Shown here piece by piece: positions 6,993 to 15,872 of a DNA stretch of 64,000 nt. The stretch comes from Lachnospiraceae bacterium. Its GTDB lineage: Bacteria > Bacillota > Clostridia > Lachnospirales > Lachnospiraceae. The notes beneath the pieces were generated by a model. That model did no database searches, had not been told where the DNA came from, and was given only the letters and a program-made list of their open reading frames with translations. The stretch is taken from NCBI GenBank assembly GCA_017440575.1, contig JAFSGY010000058.1, forward strand, positions 22,331-86,330, read 5' to 3'. Both the position numbers and the translations under genes were made by a program. Each line of letters opens with the position of its first letter. Position 1 is the first letter of the stretch.

Positions 6993-9419
6993 ATGGATAC
7001 CATTATCATACCTGTTTCCCATTCCTGCCGTTTTCATCTTGGTGATGAACCCAATGCATGGCAGGCATGGTTTGATGATTCTGACTGGCAGAAGGTTACA
7101 TTACCACACGACTGGTCTGTAGCTCTTCCTTTTTCCCGCGATTATTCCAGTGGCACAGGCTATCTTGCCGGTGGCATTGGCTGGTATCGTATTCATATTA
7201 CGCCACAGGAGGAATGGAAAGGACACCAGATTTCCATTCATTTTGATGGCATCTATAAAAACAGCAGAGTCTGGTGCAACAGCTACTATCTAGGAGAACG
7301 TCCAAATGGCTATATTTCCTTCTCCTATGATATTACGGAACAGTTTCGTTTTGATGCCGAGAACATTATCACTGTCTATGTAGACCGTAGAGAAATCGCA
7401 GATTCCCGTTGGTTTACAGGATCCGGCATCACTCGCAAAGTATCTTTAGTAATAGAAGACCCTGTACATCCGGTAAAGGACGGCATCTTTTTCTCTACAC
7501 CAAAGGTAACAGAAGAGGAAGCATCCTATCTTGTTCAGAATGAGATTATAAATACCAAGCAAGAAGCATGTGCAGTTACCGTTACAAATCTTCTGTTTGC
7601 CAAAAATGGTGATCTGGTCGCAGAAAGCCGCAACCAAGCAACCATTCCTGCAAAGCAGACCATGCTAATCGAGACACAGGGCATTGTAAAAAATCCACTT
7701 TTATGGTCTCCAAAGGAGCCTAACTTATATACCTTAAAGACCTATATCGCTTATGGAAACAGTAAGGGCAATCCTGCTGCCAAAGGAACCATTACCGCTG
7801 GCGCAGGTCTCTCCTCCACACAAAAGGTAGGCATCCGCTCCTTCCGTTTCCATCCTGATAAGGGCTTTTTCTTAAATGGACAGCCTTACGTCTTCAAGGG
7901 CGTTTGTGTACATCATGATGCCGGTTGCCTTGGTGCTGCTGTTCTTCCCGAGGTATGGCATCGCCGCTTGATGAAGCTTCGCGAAATGGGTTGTAATGCC
8001 ATTCGTATGAGCCACAATCCGCACATGCCAGAGCTATATGATTTATGTGATTCTCTTGGCTTCTTCGTCATGGACGAAGCCTTTGATGAATGGGAAGGAC
8101 CCAAAAATAAATGGAGCACCGGCCACAATGTCTATCCACCAAAGCATGAGGGCTATTACGTGGACTTCCCTGCATGGCATGAAAAAGACTTAGTTGACCT
8201 GATTCGCAGAGACAGGAATCACCCAAGTGTCATTATGTGGAGTATCGGAAACGAGATTGATTATCCAAATGACCCGTATTGTCATGCATCCTTCTCTACC
8301 ATGACTGGTAATAACGACGCGAATAAACCGGCTGCGGAACGTATGTACAATTCTTCTCGTCCGGACGCCTCAAGGCTTGCCTTCCTCGCAAAGCACTTGT
8401 GTGACATCGTAAAGAAAACAGACACCACTCATCCGGTAACCCTTGCCGCTGCTTTTCCGGAATTATCGGCCAAGCTAGGCTTTATTGATCCACTTGATGT
8501 AGTTGGCTTCAATTATAAAGAGCATCTGTATAAGGAACACCACGAGGCGTTTCCTGACAAGCCTTTCCTTGGAAGTGAAAATGGACATACCTACAGTCAA
8601 TGGAAGGCTGTTACCGACAATGACTATATCTCAGGGCAGTTCCTGTGGACAGGCATTGATTATCTGGGTGAAGCTCATGGCTGGCCAATTCATGGCTCCG
8701 GCGCAGGACTCCTCACCCTTGCAGGCTTTGAAAAGACAGGCTACTACCGCAGACAGAGCTTCTGGTCTGAAAAGCCGATGGTACATCTTGCTACTATTCG
8801 CGAAGAAGATAGTACACATACTTCATGGGGGCAGGAATATCCAACTGCTTTGGAATGCGAGTTTGCTCCTGTTTCCGAATGCTGGGATTATGTACCAGGC
8901 GAGCTTGTTGTAGTAAAATGCTACACCAATCTGGAAGAAGCTGAATTTTTCTTAAACAAAACAAGTCTTGGCACTTATAAAAAAGAAAAAAACTGTGACT
9001 GTATCCTGATTACCATACCTTTTGAGCCAGGCGAATTAAAGGTTCACGGCATTATTTCTTCCGGACGTAATAAACGATATGTAACACATTCTCTGACTAG
9101 CACGAACAGTGCCTGCCAGATGCAGCTAATTGCTTATCCAACACCTGGAAGTACCTTGAAACAAATTGAAGTTACCATGTGTGATTTCAAAGGAAACCGT
9201 GTCTATCATGACAGCACCTTGCTGAAAGTTCAAGTTGAAAATGGTAAGCTAATCGGATTAGAAAATGGAGACCTTGCTGATGTAACCGATTATACATCTA
9301 CAAGCAGAAGAGCTTATCACGGTCAGCTATTAATCTACGCTATACCTGATGATACCTCTCAGAAAATGACTATTCATGTGGAAGGTGAACAAGTTAAAAA
9401 AGCTTCTATTACCATATAA
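6993..9419 (+). CDS. Glycoside hydrolase family 2 beta-galactosidase
   Basis: The 808-residue protein has no signal peptide and should act in the cytoplasm on imported oligosaccharides. The order is GH2 sugar-binding domain (~1-155, with WYR and GIYKNSRVW), immunoglobulin-like domain (~160-275), then a TIM barrel (~280-600). The acid/base Glu421 lies in WSIGNEIDYP and the nucleophile is Glu529 in LGSENGHTY. C-terminal beta domains, as in many LacZ-like enzymes, fill the rest. Beta-galactosidase is the best call, but GH2 also holds beta-glucuronidases and mannosidases, so the substrate is not certain. The gene stands alone between a cre-like promoter and a strong bidirectional terminator; no sugar transporter is adjacent. 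Confidence 0.88.
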   Translation: MDTIIIPVSHSCRFHLGDEPNAWQAWFDDSDWQKVTLPHDWSVALPFSRDYSSGTGYLAGGIGWYRIHITPQEEWKGHQISIHFDGIYKNSRVWCNSYYLGERPNGYISFSYDITEQFRFDAENIITVYVDRREIADSRWFTGSGITRKVSLVIEDPVHPVKDGIFFSTPKVTEEEASYLVQNEIINTKQEACAVTVTNLLFAKNGDLVAESRNQATIPAKQTMLIETQGIVKNPLLWSPKEPNLYTLKTYIAYGNSKGNPAAKGTITAGAGLSSTQKVGIRSFRFHPDKGFFLNGQPYVFKGVCVHHDAGCLGAAVLPEVWHRRLMKLREMGCNAIRMSHNPHMPELYDLCDSLGFFVMDEAFDEWEGPKNKWSTGHNVYPPKHEGYYVDFPAWHEKDLVDLIRRDRNHPSVIMWSIGNEIDYPNDPYCHASFSTMTGNNDANKPAAERMYNSSRPDASRLAFLAKHLCDIVKKTDTTHPVTLAAAFPELSAKLGFIDPLDVVGFNYKEHLYKEHHEAFPDKPFLGSENGHTYSQWKAVTDNDYISGQFLWTGIDYLGEAHGWPIHGSGAGLLTLAGFEKTGYYRRQSFWSEKPMVHLATIREEDSTHTSWGQEYPTALECEFAPVSECWDYVPGELVVVKCYTNLEEAEFFLNKTSLGTYKKEKNCDCILITIPFEPGELKVHGIISSGRNKRYVTHSLTSTNSACQMQLIAYPTPGSTLKQIEVTMCDFKGNRVYHDSTLLKVQVENGKLIGLENGDLADVTDYTSTSRRAYHGQLLIYAIPDDTSQKMTIHVEGEQVKKASITI

Positions 9420-9425
9420 GAGAAC

Positions 9426-9464
9426 AAAAAAGGAATCCTCTTTCTTTTTGAGGATTCCTTTTTA
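9426..9464. terminator. Bidirectional terminator after the beta-galactosidase gene
   Basis: AAGGAATCCTC pairs with GAGGATTCCTT, with A-rich and T-rich flanks, between convergent genes. Confidence 0.9.
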
Positions 9465-9479
9465 TTCTCTTCTTCCTTT

Positions 9480-9761
9480 TTAAATTTCATCTGCAATCGG
9501 TGCTGTAACAACAACACTTGCTACCACTGTAATCACGACTGCAATAATAATCAGAAGCATTCCGCCCAGTAATAAAAGAACTCCACTTCCTGCATTATCC
9601 TCAACTGCCTCTGCTGTAGCTACCTGTTCTTCCGCAATCACTACTGTATCAGACGAAGCCTGTACTGTTGACGCTCCTGGTGCAAACGCTGCAACAAAGA
9701 TTCCAATCAATAATGCAAAAAACAAACGAACTAATCTACCAGACATTTTATTCACTCTCAT
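9480..9761 (-). CDS. Small exported membrane protein, unknown function
   Basis: The 93-residue protein starts with a signal-peptide-like segment: MRVNKMSGRLVR, hydrophobic to ~30, then VQAS. An acidic spacer follows (~36-55), then a long very hydrophobic helix (~58-88) and a short polar tail. This gives either a cleaved N-terminus plus one C-terminal membrane anchor or two membrane helices. GGAGG lies at good distance before ATG 9761. I do not recognise the family. It is convergent with the beta-galactosidase gene and separated by 190 bp from the deacetylase upstream, so it is probably transcribed alone. Confidence 0.7.
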   Translation of the reverse strand: MRVNKMSGRLVRLFFALLIGIFVAAFAPGASTVQASSDTVVIAEEQVATAEAVEDNAGSGVLLLLGGMLLIIIAVVITVVASVVVTAPIADEI

Positions 9762-9954
9762 ACAATACCTCCACCTTTGGTTTTATTATATCCCAATTAC
9801 TATGTTTTCATAATTTTATGTTTTCTTCTAGCATCCGCTGTAAACGCGTATACCTGCCGAGTTGTTACTTTTGTTCAAATCGACATAACTCCTAGTAAAT
9901 AGTGTAACACATATTGTACAAAAAGCGCAATGTTTTTCTTTATTTTTCAGATTT

Positions 9955-10770
9955 TTATGACAAATACGTCAATTCGCCACCTTTTGCCTCTACAAACTTC
10001 TCATCATTTATGCACAACCAGAGGCTTTGCGCACAAGGATTGTAGACAAAAGAACCATCAGCCGCAAATTGTGCAGACTTTACTACATCCATGTAATCTA
10101 CGATTTCAATATTGGTCGCATACCAGATATCATCGCGTCCACCGGCAAGCTTACAGAATTCTTCCATCAGCTCCCAGTTATCCCTATCTGTAAATTCATA
10201 GCTGTGTCCCCATACATACATCATATACAGGTACTGCTTCTTATGAAGATTCACGAATTCCTCTCCAAGCTTGAGTAAATCATGATTGTGATGACAGGTT
10301 GCCTTCCAGCTCATGAAATCTTCCGGCATAGCAAATCCGTCTGTATTACCAACCACTCTTCCGTAACGAATACCAAGAGAAGGAAGCATTTCTCTGATTT
10401 CTTTTGAATGAGAACCATTTGGATAGGCAAGTCCTCTTACCGGATAGCCCATAAGCTCTTCTAATTTCTTTCTATCTTCTAAGACCTCTTGCGCTACCAA
10501 TGGAAGCGGACATCTCTCAATCGTTGGGTGTGACCATGTATGACAGGCAACCTCATGTCCTTTGTACAATTCCTTATATTCTGACATCGGAATTCTTCTA
10601 GGGTCACCCTCAATTCCTGCGTTTACATTAAAGGTTCCCTTAATTCCATACTGATTGAATAACGCAACCAGTCTTCTGTCCTCTTGCTTGCCATCATCAT
10701 AGCTCATAGTCAGTACCTTATGCTTTCCTCCCGGAAAACAGGTGTAAATCTTAGTAATCTTTGTCTTCAT
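9955..10770 (-). CDS. Polysaccharide deacetylase family protein (NodB homology)
   Basis: The 271-residue protein has the metal-site motifs of carbohydrate esterase family 4. Motif 1 is SYDDG (~23-27, usually TFDDG) and motif 2 is HTWSHPTIE (~76-84, H-x3-H). Motif 3 is AYPNG (~118-122). These enzymes remove N- or O-acetyl groups from glycans such as peptidoglycan or chitooligosaccharides. No signal peptide is seen, so either a cytoplasmic substrate or a non-classical role applies. AGGAGG lies before ATG 10770. The MecA-like gene is 47 bp upstream, and the gap holds a 27-bp hairpin repeat. Family call is firm, substrate unknown. Confidence 0.88.
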   Translation of the reverse strand: MKTKITKIYTCFPGGKHKVLTMSYDDGKQEDRRLVALFNQYGIKGTFNVNAGIEGDPRRIPMSEYKELYKGHEVACHTWSHPTIERCPLPLVAQEVLEDRKKLEELMGYPVRGLAYPNGSHSKEIREMLPSLGIRYGRVVGNTDGFAMPEDFMSWKATCHHNHDLLKLGEEFVNLHKKQYLYMMYVWGHSYEFTDRDNWELMEEFCKLAGGRDDIWYATNIEIVDYMDVVKSAQFAADGSFVYNPCAQSLWLCINDEKFVEAKGGELTYLS

Positions 10771-10794
10771 TTCTTAGTCCTCCTTTGTTTGTCT

Positions 10795-10821
10795 GTAATT
10801 ATTCAGTGCCTTCATAATTAC
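10795..10821. repeat. 27-bp hairpin repeat, copy 1
   Basis: GTAATTAT and ATAATTAC arms flank an 11-base loop (TCAGTGCCTTC). The same element with one base changed lies at 13348-13374. This copy overlaps the stop codon of the MecA-like gene and sits between two genes on the same strand. Confidence 0.8.
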
Positions 10822-11216
10822 ATTTGTCTTACATTTTTCTCAAAACGCGCTACCAGCTTTCTGGCACTTTCTTCATCTGCATTCTCCAACGCACTAATAA
10901 ATTCCTTGAGCGGCTCGATGGTTGCCTGATCTGCCATCACCATAGAATGTTTCAGACTCTCGATATAATCCGATATCTCTTCGCTATAGGTAAGCGAAAG
11001 CCTCTCATCCTCCAGCATGGATATCTGAAGGGTATATGCGACATTCGTCCATGTAACCTTCTGGTTCATGCCGGCAAGCTCTTTTACTTTTTTTATAAAA
11101 TGATAACCTTGCTCTGTTCTATCCAGTAAATCCTCCAAAGTTACTCCAAAGAACTCTAAATCATCCTTTTCTGCAATACAGGTAACCTTCAAATCTCCGT
11201 GCTTTTTATATTCCAT
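10818..11216 (-). CDS. MecA-like adaptor protein
   Basis: I chose ATG 11216 (MEYKKHGD) because AGGAGG lies six bases before it; an upstream extension to 11360 has no ribosome-binding site. The 132-residue protein matches the MecA plan. An N-terminal substrate-recognition region (res 1-65, DLEFFGVTLEDLLDRTEQGYHF, cf. DIEDRGFDREEIW in MecA) ends in TNVAYTLQISML. A shorter helical C-terminal part follows. MecA proteins deliver substrates to ClpC/ClpP. The usual MecA is ~200-220 residues, so this is a short version. An unknown 130-residue protein is encoded 124 bp upstream on the same strand. Confidence 0.7.
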   Translation of the reverse strand: MEYKKHGDLKVTCIAEKDDLEFFGVTLEDLLDRTEQGYHFIKKVKELAGMNQKVTWTNVAYTLQISMLEDERLSLTYSEEISDYIESLKHSMVMADQATIEPLKEFISALENADEESARKLVARFEKNVRQM

Positions 11217-11340
11217 AGCCATCCTCCTCATTATTTTTATTATAAGCACTTCCACGAAAAAAAGAAACTGCAACAAAAGAAATTTCTTCCTTTCATTACA
11301 GCTTCCTTGCCTCAAGTCCATATGATGACACTCTACTCTG

Positions 11341-11733
11341 TTACTCTTCCTCTTCCACATGATCGGTGTGGAACATTAACAGGAATTCTGCGCCATTTTT
11401 CAAGGTCAGCTTCATCACGACACCCATACCATCTACTGAAATCTTGGAATTAATCTTCCTAACCATATCCAGATTCAGCTGCACGGTTGTGAACATATCA
11501 TCACTAACCAGACACATGACTCTGCCGATTACCTTAACCTCTGAACAAATTACGGACAATGACATATTCAGTCCCGTTCCGTCTGTAACGTCCTCTATTG
11601 TTGATAGGGCAAGCGGTATATTCTTAACGTCTGACAATACTGCAATCAGATTCTCCACATCATTGACCATCAACAGACGATTACGCATAACTTCAAGGTA
11701 ATTTGTCCAATTCTGCATTCCATCCATACTCAT
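11341..11733 (-). CDS. Conserved hypothetical cytoplasmic protein
   Basis: The 130-residue protein has no signal peptide or membrane helix. ATG 11733 has AGGAGG seven bases upstream and a perfect sigma-A promoter ~95 bp upstream. The sequence alternates hydrophobic strands with acidic ends (LSVICSEVKVIGRVMCLVSD, MKLTLKNGAEFLLMFHTDH) and finishes with four Glu, suggesting a small alpha/beta or PilZ-like beta fold. That is only an impression. It is the first gene of a probable unit with the MecA-like and deacetylase genes. Confidence 0.65.
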   Translation of the reverse strand: MSMDGMQNWTNYLEVMRNRLLMVNDVENLIAVLSDVKNIPLALSTIEDVTDGTGLNMSLSVICSEVKVIGRVMCLVSDDMFTTVQLNLDMVRKINSKISVDGMGVVMKLTLKNGAEFLLMFHTDHVEEEE

Positions 11734-11825
11734 CTCATGGCCTCCTTTAAGTTACTCCCCTGAATGAGCTCCTGCAACAAGATGTAAGGCCTAATAGATT
11801 GTGACTGAACTTTTCTTGTATTATA

Positions 11826-11854
11826 ATTATACTTGTCCAAAAATAATGTGTCAA
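11826..11854 (-). promoter_or_regulatory. Consensus sigma-A promoter
   Basis: The minus strand reads TTGACA (11854-11849), exactly 17 bases, then TATAAT (11831-11826). This is a full consensus promoter for the 11733 gene and what follows it. Confidence 0.88.
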
Positions 11855-11935
11855 CTCGATTAGTGTGTTCACTTTTTCGGACAGTACACAAAAATTTTGC
11901 TTATTTTTTGTACATTATAGAATATTTGCACAAAT

Positions 11936-12622
11936 TTAACATTTCCAATCTGCAGGATATGGAATTTCAAACTGCATACACTGCTTTGTCACCGGATGCA
12001 TGATTTGTAGCCGGTTTGCAAGCAAAGCCGTGTGGCGTATTCCAAGCTTCTCTGTAAGCTCCCGTGAAACTTCATTGCCATATTTATTGTCTCCTAATAA
12101 AGGCATTCCTGCATGTGACATTTGCACACGAATCTGATGATGACGTCCGGTGAAAATCTCTACCTCCACTAAAGAATATGTCATTTCTGATGTTTCTATA
12201 TAATGTAATAATTTCCAGCTTAACTTTGCTTTCTTTGCTCCCTGTGTACCGGCAGACACCACCTTTGACAGATTGGTTCTTCCATCCTTTAACAGATAAT
12301 CCTCTAATTCGCCCTGTGTAGCATCCTCACTTTCCATTGATGGAACTAGCGCAGCATACGATTTCTTTAACGTTCCATTTTCGAGTTGCTTTGTTAAAGC
12401 CTTTGCCGCCTCCGGCGTCTTTGCAAATACTAAAAGCCCCTCTACCGGTTGGTCCAGTCTGTGAATCGTACCCAGATAGGTTCCTTTGCCTTTTGACTTT
12501 AGATAATTCTTTAGCTCACTCACTACATCTGCCTGTCCTATTCTTGCTGTCTCTGTAGCAATTCCTGCCGGCTTGTGAATGACTAAAATTGCATCGTCTT
12601 CGTACTTTATGATTGCTTTCAT
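11936..12622 (-). CDS. RluA-family pseudouridine synthase
   Basis: The 228-residue enzyme turns uridine into pseudouridine in structured RNA. TIHRLDQPVEGLLVFAKT carries the catalytic Asp57 of the HRLD motif. FTGRHHQIRVQ (~160) and PLLGDNKYG (~183) are further family motifs. No S4 RNA-binding domain is present, which fits the RluA/RluE/TruC-like short class. It follows the two-component regulator by 19 bp on the same strand, so it may be co-transcribed with it. The exact uridine target cannot be read from sequence. Confidence 0.92.
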   Translation of the reverse strand: MKAIIKYEDDAILVIHKPAGIATETARIGQADVVSELKNYLKSKGKGTYLGTIHRLDQPVEGLLVFAKTPEAAKALTKQLENGTLKKSYAALVPSMESEDATQGELEDYLLKDGRTNLSKVVSAGTQGAKKAKLSWKLLHYIETSEMTYSLVEVEIFTGRHHQIRVQMSHAGMPLLGDNKYGNEVSRELTEKLGIRHTALLANRLQIMHPVTKQCMQFEIPYPADWKC

Positions 12623-12641
12623 AGATTACCTCTGCTTTGTC

Positions 12642-13331
12642 TTACAGCTTAAAGCGGTAGCCAACACCCCAAATCGTCTCAATATACTGAGGCTTAGAAG
12701 TATCTGCTTCAATCTTTTCACGAATCTTCTTGATATGCACCGTTACGGTAGCAATATCACCAATAGAATCCATATCCCAGATTTCACGGAACAGTTCTTC
12801 CTTGGTAAATACGTGGTTTGGATTCTCTGCAAGGAAAGTAAGCAGGTCAAATTCCTTGGTCGTAAAGGTCTTCTCTGCACCATCGATAAAGACTCTTCTT
12901 GCCGTTTTATCAATTCGAATACCTCGAATTTCAACCATGTCATTTTCCTTGGTATGCGTTCCAACGAGTCTTGCATAACGAGCCATATGTGCCTTTACAC
13001 GTGCAACCAATTCACTAGGGCTAAAAGGCTTTGTGAGATAATCATCCGCACCAAGTCCAAGCCCACGAATCTTGTCAATATCATCCTTTTTGGCAGATAC
13101 CATGAGAATTGGAACATTCTTCTCCTCACGAATGCGCTTACAAATCTCAAATCCATCAATTCCCGGAAGCATTAAGTCTAAAATAATCAAATCAAATTCC
13201 TCTGAAAGTGCTGTTGCAAGTCCAGTATCACCACTATTTTCAATTTCTACCTCAAAATCATTCAGTTCCAGATAATCCTTCTCTAAATCTGCAATTGCTT
13301 CTTCGTCTTCAATAATTAAAATTCTGCTCAT
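12642..13331 (-). CDS. OmpR/PhoB-family response regulator
   Basis: The 229-residue cytoplasmic transcription factor has a receiver domain (1-~120) with acidic E9-D10-E11 region, phospho-acceptor D52 (IILDLMLPG), S79 and K101 (DYLTKPF). A winged-helix DNA-binding domain (~130-229) follows, with the typical TKEFDLL, VTVHIKKIREK and GVGYRF segments. It pairs with the kinase gene 90 bp upstream on the same strand. Unlike the HD-GYP receivers in this window, the conserved Lys is present. Targets are unknown. Confidence 0.95.
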   Translation of the reverse strand: MSRILIIEDEEAIADLEKDYLELNDFEVEIENSGDTGLATALSEEFDLIILDLMLPGIDGFEICKRIREEKNVPILMVSAKKDDIDKIRGLGLGADDYLTKPFSPSELVARVKAHMARYARLVGTHTKENDMVEIRGIRIDKTARRVFIDGAEKTFTTKEFDLLTFLAENPNHVFTKEELFREIWDMDSIGDIATVTVHIKKIREKIEADTSKPQYIETIWGVGYRFKL

Positions 13332-13347
13332 TTCTATTTTTCCCTTC

Positions 13348-13374
13348 GTAATTATTCAGTCCCTTCATAATTAC
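13348..13374. repeat. 27-bp hairpin repeat, copy 2
   Basis: Same arms and loop as at 10795-10821, with TCAGTCCCTTC in the loop (one base different). It lies in the 90-bp gap between the kinase gene and the regulator gene, so it would form a hairpin in the shared mRNA. Confidence 0.8.
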
Positions 13375-13421
13375 GTCCTTTCTATTTTATTTCTTGTAAC
13401 GTTTTACCTGTTCTCATGCGG

Positions 13422-14558
13422 TTACATATCTACGGTAACTTCGTCCTTTTTCTCCGTATACTTTCTGATTACAAAATGCATACAGGTTCCTTCGCCTTCC
13501 TTGCTGGTTGCCCAGACATAGCCGCCGTGGTCTTCGATAATTTTCTTCACAATACTTAGTCCAATGCCACTTCCACCCTGCATGGAATTTCTGGAAGCAT
13601 CCGTACGATAAAATCGTTCAAAAATATTTCCAATATCCTTTGCCGGAATACCCTTTCCATCATCCTCAATCTCGATTCGGATTGATTCACCCTCATCTAA
13701 AATACGAATATCAATCTCACCATTATCATGCCCCATATACTTTACACTATTGCTTATAATGTTATTAATTACCTTTTTCAACTGTTCTGGGTCTGCAACG
13801 ATTGCCGTATCCGCTGGTGCCAGATTGGTATAGTTGAGTGTGATATTCTTAGAATCAAGATCCAGTCCGACCTCTTCCACACAGTCCTCAAAATAATCCG
13901 CAATATTAATCACATGAAAATGATATGGTATCTTATTCGAATCAATGCCGGAATACGTCGTCAACTCATTAATCAGCCTATCCATATCATTTGCCTTATT
14001 GTATATGGTCTTAATGTACTTATCCATTTTCTCCGGCGTATCTGCCACTCCATCCATAATACCCTCTACATAGCCCTTAATCGAGGTAATCGGTGTCTTT
14101 AAATCATGAGAAATATTGCTGACAAGCTCCTTGCTCTTTTTTTCATTCTGTGCCTTTTCCTCTGCATTCTCCTTCAGTTGAAGACGCATCTGCTCATAAT
14201 TGTTATAAAGAACACCAATCTCGCCATCCTTCATAGGATCTAAACGATAATCAAAATCTCCCTCTGCAATCTTCTTCATGGCAATGCTGAGCTGCTTAAT
14301 CGGTTTATAAATATCCCGATTTACCCATATCGTAATTAGCGTACTAGTCAAAATCAATATAATGATAGTGGACCAACTAAGGCTTGTCATAAAACGCTTA
14401 CTAATCAAAGCACCAATCATCATATCTTCCTTGGTCAGCTCATTAATGAGATTTACCTCTTCATGCAAACTGATACCAAAGACTGCCACTGTCAAAAACA
14501 GTAGCGGTACAAAGATAATCGTAAAAAACAAAATCATCATTTTCGTTTTCAGCTTCAT
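13422..14558 (-). CDS. Membrane sensor histidine kinase
   Basis: The 378-residue protein has a first membrane helix (~8-30), a short ~30-residue extracellular loop and a second helix (~60-80). HAMP (~80-135) follows, then HisKA with phospho-His151 in NISHDLKTP, and HATPase. N266/N270 are in the N box, DDGKGI is at 299-304, and GGSGIGLS is at 328-335. The very small outside loop suggests sensing within the membrane or via a partner, as in intramembrane-sensing kinases responding to cell-wall stress. It is the upstream gene of a kinase-regulator pair. Confidence 0.93.
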   Translation of the reverse strand: MKLKTKMMILFFTIIFVPLLFLTVAVFGISLHEEVNLINELTKEDMMIGALISKRFMTSLSWSTIIILILTSTLITIWVNRDIYKPIKQLSIAMKKIAEGDFDYRLDPMKDGEIGVLYNNYEQMRLQLKENAEEKAQNEKKSKELVSNISHDLKTPITSIKGYVEGIMDGVADTPEKMDKYIKTIYNKANDMDRLINELTTYSGIDSNKIPYHFHVINIADYFEDCVEEVGLDLDSKNITLNYTNLAPADTAIVADPEQLKKVINNIISNSVKYMGHDNGEIDIRILDEGESIRIEIEDDGKGIPAKDIGNIFERFYRTDASRNSMQGGSGIGLSIVKKIIEDHGGYVWATSKEGEGTCMHFVIRKYTEKKDEVTVDM

Positions 14559-14679
14559 ACAATCATTTCCTTCTCTTTTTGATATTTATACTATAGCACA
14601 GAAACTGCCAAAATATAGGGATTTTGTTATTTCTTAATGATTTTTTTATGGATTTTAGAATTGTTTTTCGATTTTCCTA

Positions 14680-14725
14680 TTGCATTTTACAAAAAATCTG
14701 TATATAATAACAGTAATCATTACTG
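14680..14725 (+). promoter_or_regulatory. Sigma-A promoter with a 7-1-7 Fur/PerR box
   Basis: TTGCAT (14680-14685), a 17-base spacer and TATAAT (14703-14708) precede a perfect inverted repeat CAGTAAT-C-ATTACTG (14711-14725). The 7-1-7 layout is that of Fur-family boxes. Being right after the -10, it would block initiation, so the PerR-like gene is probably self-regulated. Confidence 0.82.
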
Positions 14726-14755
14726 ATTTAGTTCTTTATGAAGCGGAGGACACAT

Positions 14756-15193
14756 ATGATTATGAAGTACAGCCGTCAGCGAGCGGCAATTCTATCCTTT
14801 TTACAAACGAGAAAAGATCATCCTACTGCAGAGGTTGTATACTCACATGTAAAAGAGGAATACCCAAATATTAGTCTTGGTACGGTCTACCGTAACCTGA
14901 CACAGCTTGCCGATAACGGCATGATTCTGCGTCTTTCCTTTGGAGAGCTTGGTATTGACCATTTTGATGCCGATACCTCACCGCATCATCATTTTGTATG
15001 TTCTGCATGCAGTAGCGTTATCGATTTGCAGCTAAAAGAAATGCCTTTTATTGATGAGGAAGCCGGAAAGAACTTTGATGGAATGATACAGGGACACAAT
15101 ATTTATTTCCATGGACTATGCAAATGCTGTCTGGAAAAAAGTCCCATCCAACTGAATAAGTGTGATATAAAATGTGAAAATTTAAATGATTAA
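14756..15193 (+). CDS. Fur-family regulator, PerR-like
   Basis: The start ATG 14756 is chosen because GGAGG lies six bases before it. The 145-residue repressor has a winged-helix domain (~1-75, SLGTVYRNLTQLADNG) and a dimerisation/metal domain with HFDADTSPHHHFVC. CxxC pairs (CSAC, CKCC) bind structural zinc. PerR repressors sense peroxide through iron-catalysed His oxidation. The adjacent rubrerythrin 15 bp downstream and the operator in its own promoter favour PerR over Fur or Zur. The two genes form one operon for oxidative stress. Confidence 0.85.
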   Translation: MIMKYSRQRAAILSFLQTRKDHPTAEVVYSHVKEEYPNISLGTVYRNLTQLADNGMILRLSFGELGIDHFDADTSPHHHFVCSACSSVIDLQLKEMPFIDEEAGKNFDGMIQGHNIYFHGLCKCCLEKSPIQLNKCDIKCENLND

Positions 15194-15208
15194 CAGGAGG
15201 AAATGAAT

Positions 15209-15748
15209 ATGAAATTTGTATGTAGTGTATGCGGTTATGTTCACGAAGGAGATGCGGCACCAGAGAAGTGCCCACAGTGTAATGTTCCAGCTGAAAAGTT
15301 TGTGGCACAGAGCGAGGAAAGATCATGGGCTGCTGAGCACATCGTTGGTGTAGCTCAGGGCGTAAGAGAAGACATTTTAGAAGATTTAAGAGCTAATTAC
15401 ATGGGAGAATGTACAGAAGTTGGTATGTATCTTGCAATGGCAAGAGTTGCACATAGAGAAGGCTATCCTGAAATCGGTCTTTACTGGGAAAAGGCTGCTT
15501 GGGAAGAAGCTGAGCACGCTGCTAAGTTTGCTGAATTATTAGGCGAAGTTGTAACAGACTCCACCAAGAAGAACCTCGAAATGAGAGTTGAAGCAGAAAA
15601 CGGCGCAACAGCTGGTAAGTTTGACCTCGCTAAGCGTGCAAAGGAGCTTAACCTTGACGCTATCCATGATACCGTGCATGAAATGGCAAGGGATGAAGCT
15701 AGACATGGAAAAGCGTTCGAAGGATTGTTGAAGAGATACTTTAACTAA
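15209..15748 (+). CDS. Reverse rubrerythrin
   Basis: I take ATG 15209 ([10 protein letters not shown]) because AGGAGG is eight bases away; ATG 15203 is only two bases away. The 179-residue protein has an N-terminal rubredoxin-like Fe/Zn knuckle (CSVCGY..CPQC, res ~5-40). A four-helix diiron domain follows with [16 protein letters not shown] and ARDEARHG ligand motifs. Rubredoxin before diiron is the reversed order of clostridial revRbr, an NADH-linked peroxidase/oxidase scavenging H2O2 and O2. It is downstream of the PerR-like gene. The last ~125 residues match the fused paralogue at 15873-17057 except at two positions. Confidence 0.93.
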   Translation: MKFVCSVCGYVHEGDAAPEKCPQCNVPAEKFVAQSEERSWAAEHIVGVAQGVREDILEDLRANYMGECTEVGMYLAMARVAHREGYPEIGLYWEKAAWEEAEHAAKFAELLGEVVTDSTKKNLEMRVEAENGATAGKFDLAKRAKELNLDAIHDTVHEMARDEARHGKAFEGLLKRYFN

Positions 15749-15810
15749 GCTAAATATTACAAACTGAAAAATTTAAAATCACTTTATTTGATTTGAAACA
15801 ATAAAACTTT

Positions 15811-15842
15811 TGAGGCGGAAGAGATCATCTTCCTCCTCTTTT
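15811..15842 (+). terminator. Terminator after the reverse rubrerythrin gene
   Basis: GAGGCGGAAGA pairs with TCTTCCTCCTC (one internal mismatch), followed by TTTT. It separates revRbr from the fusion gene, though some read-through is possible. Confidence 0.7.
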
Positions 15843-15872
15843 GTATATGGAAATATTAGGAGAGAATGCGTT

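Noticed and set aside
8503-8913. 136-residue plus-strand open frame inside the beta-galactosidase gene
   Set aside because: It is in another frame of the clear GH2 barrel region and has no ribosome-binding site.
10818-11360. 180-residue version of the MecA-like protein starting at 11360
   Set aside because: The extra 48 residues have no ribosome-binding site and overlap the upstream gene; ATG 11216 has AGGAGG six bases away and the MecA-type N-terminus.
12579-13175. 198-residue plus-strand open frame
   Set aside because: It is antisense to the pseudouridine synthase and response regulator genes, with no site, no domain and no codon pattern of its own.
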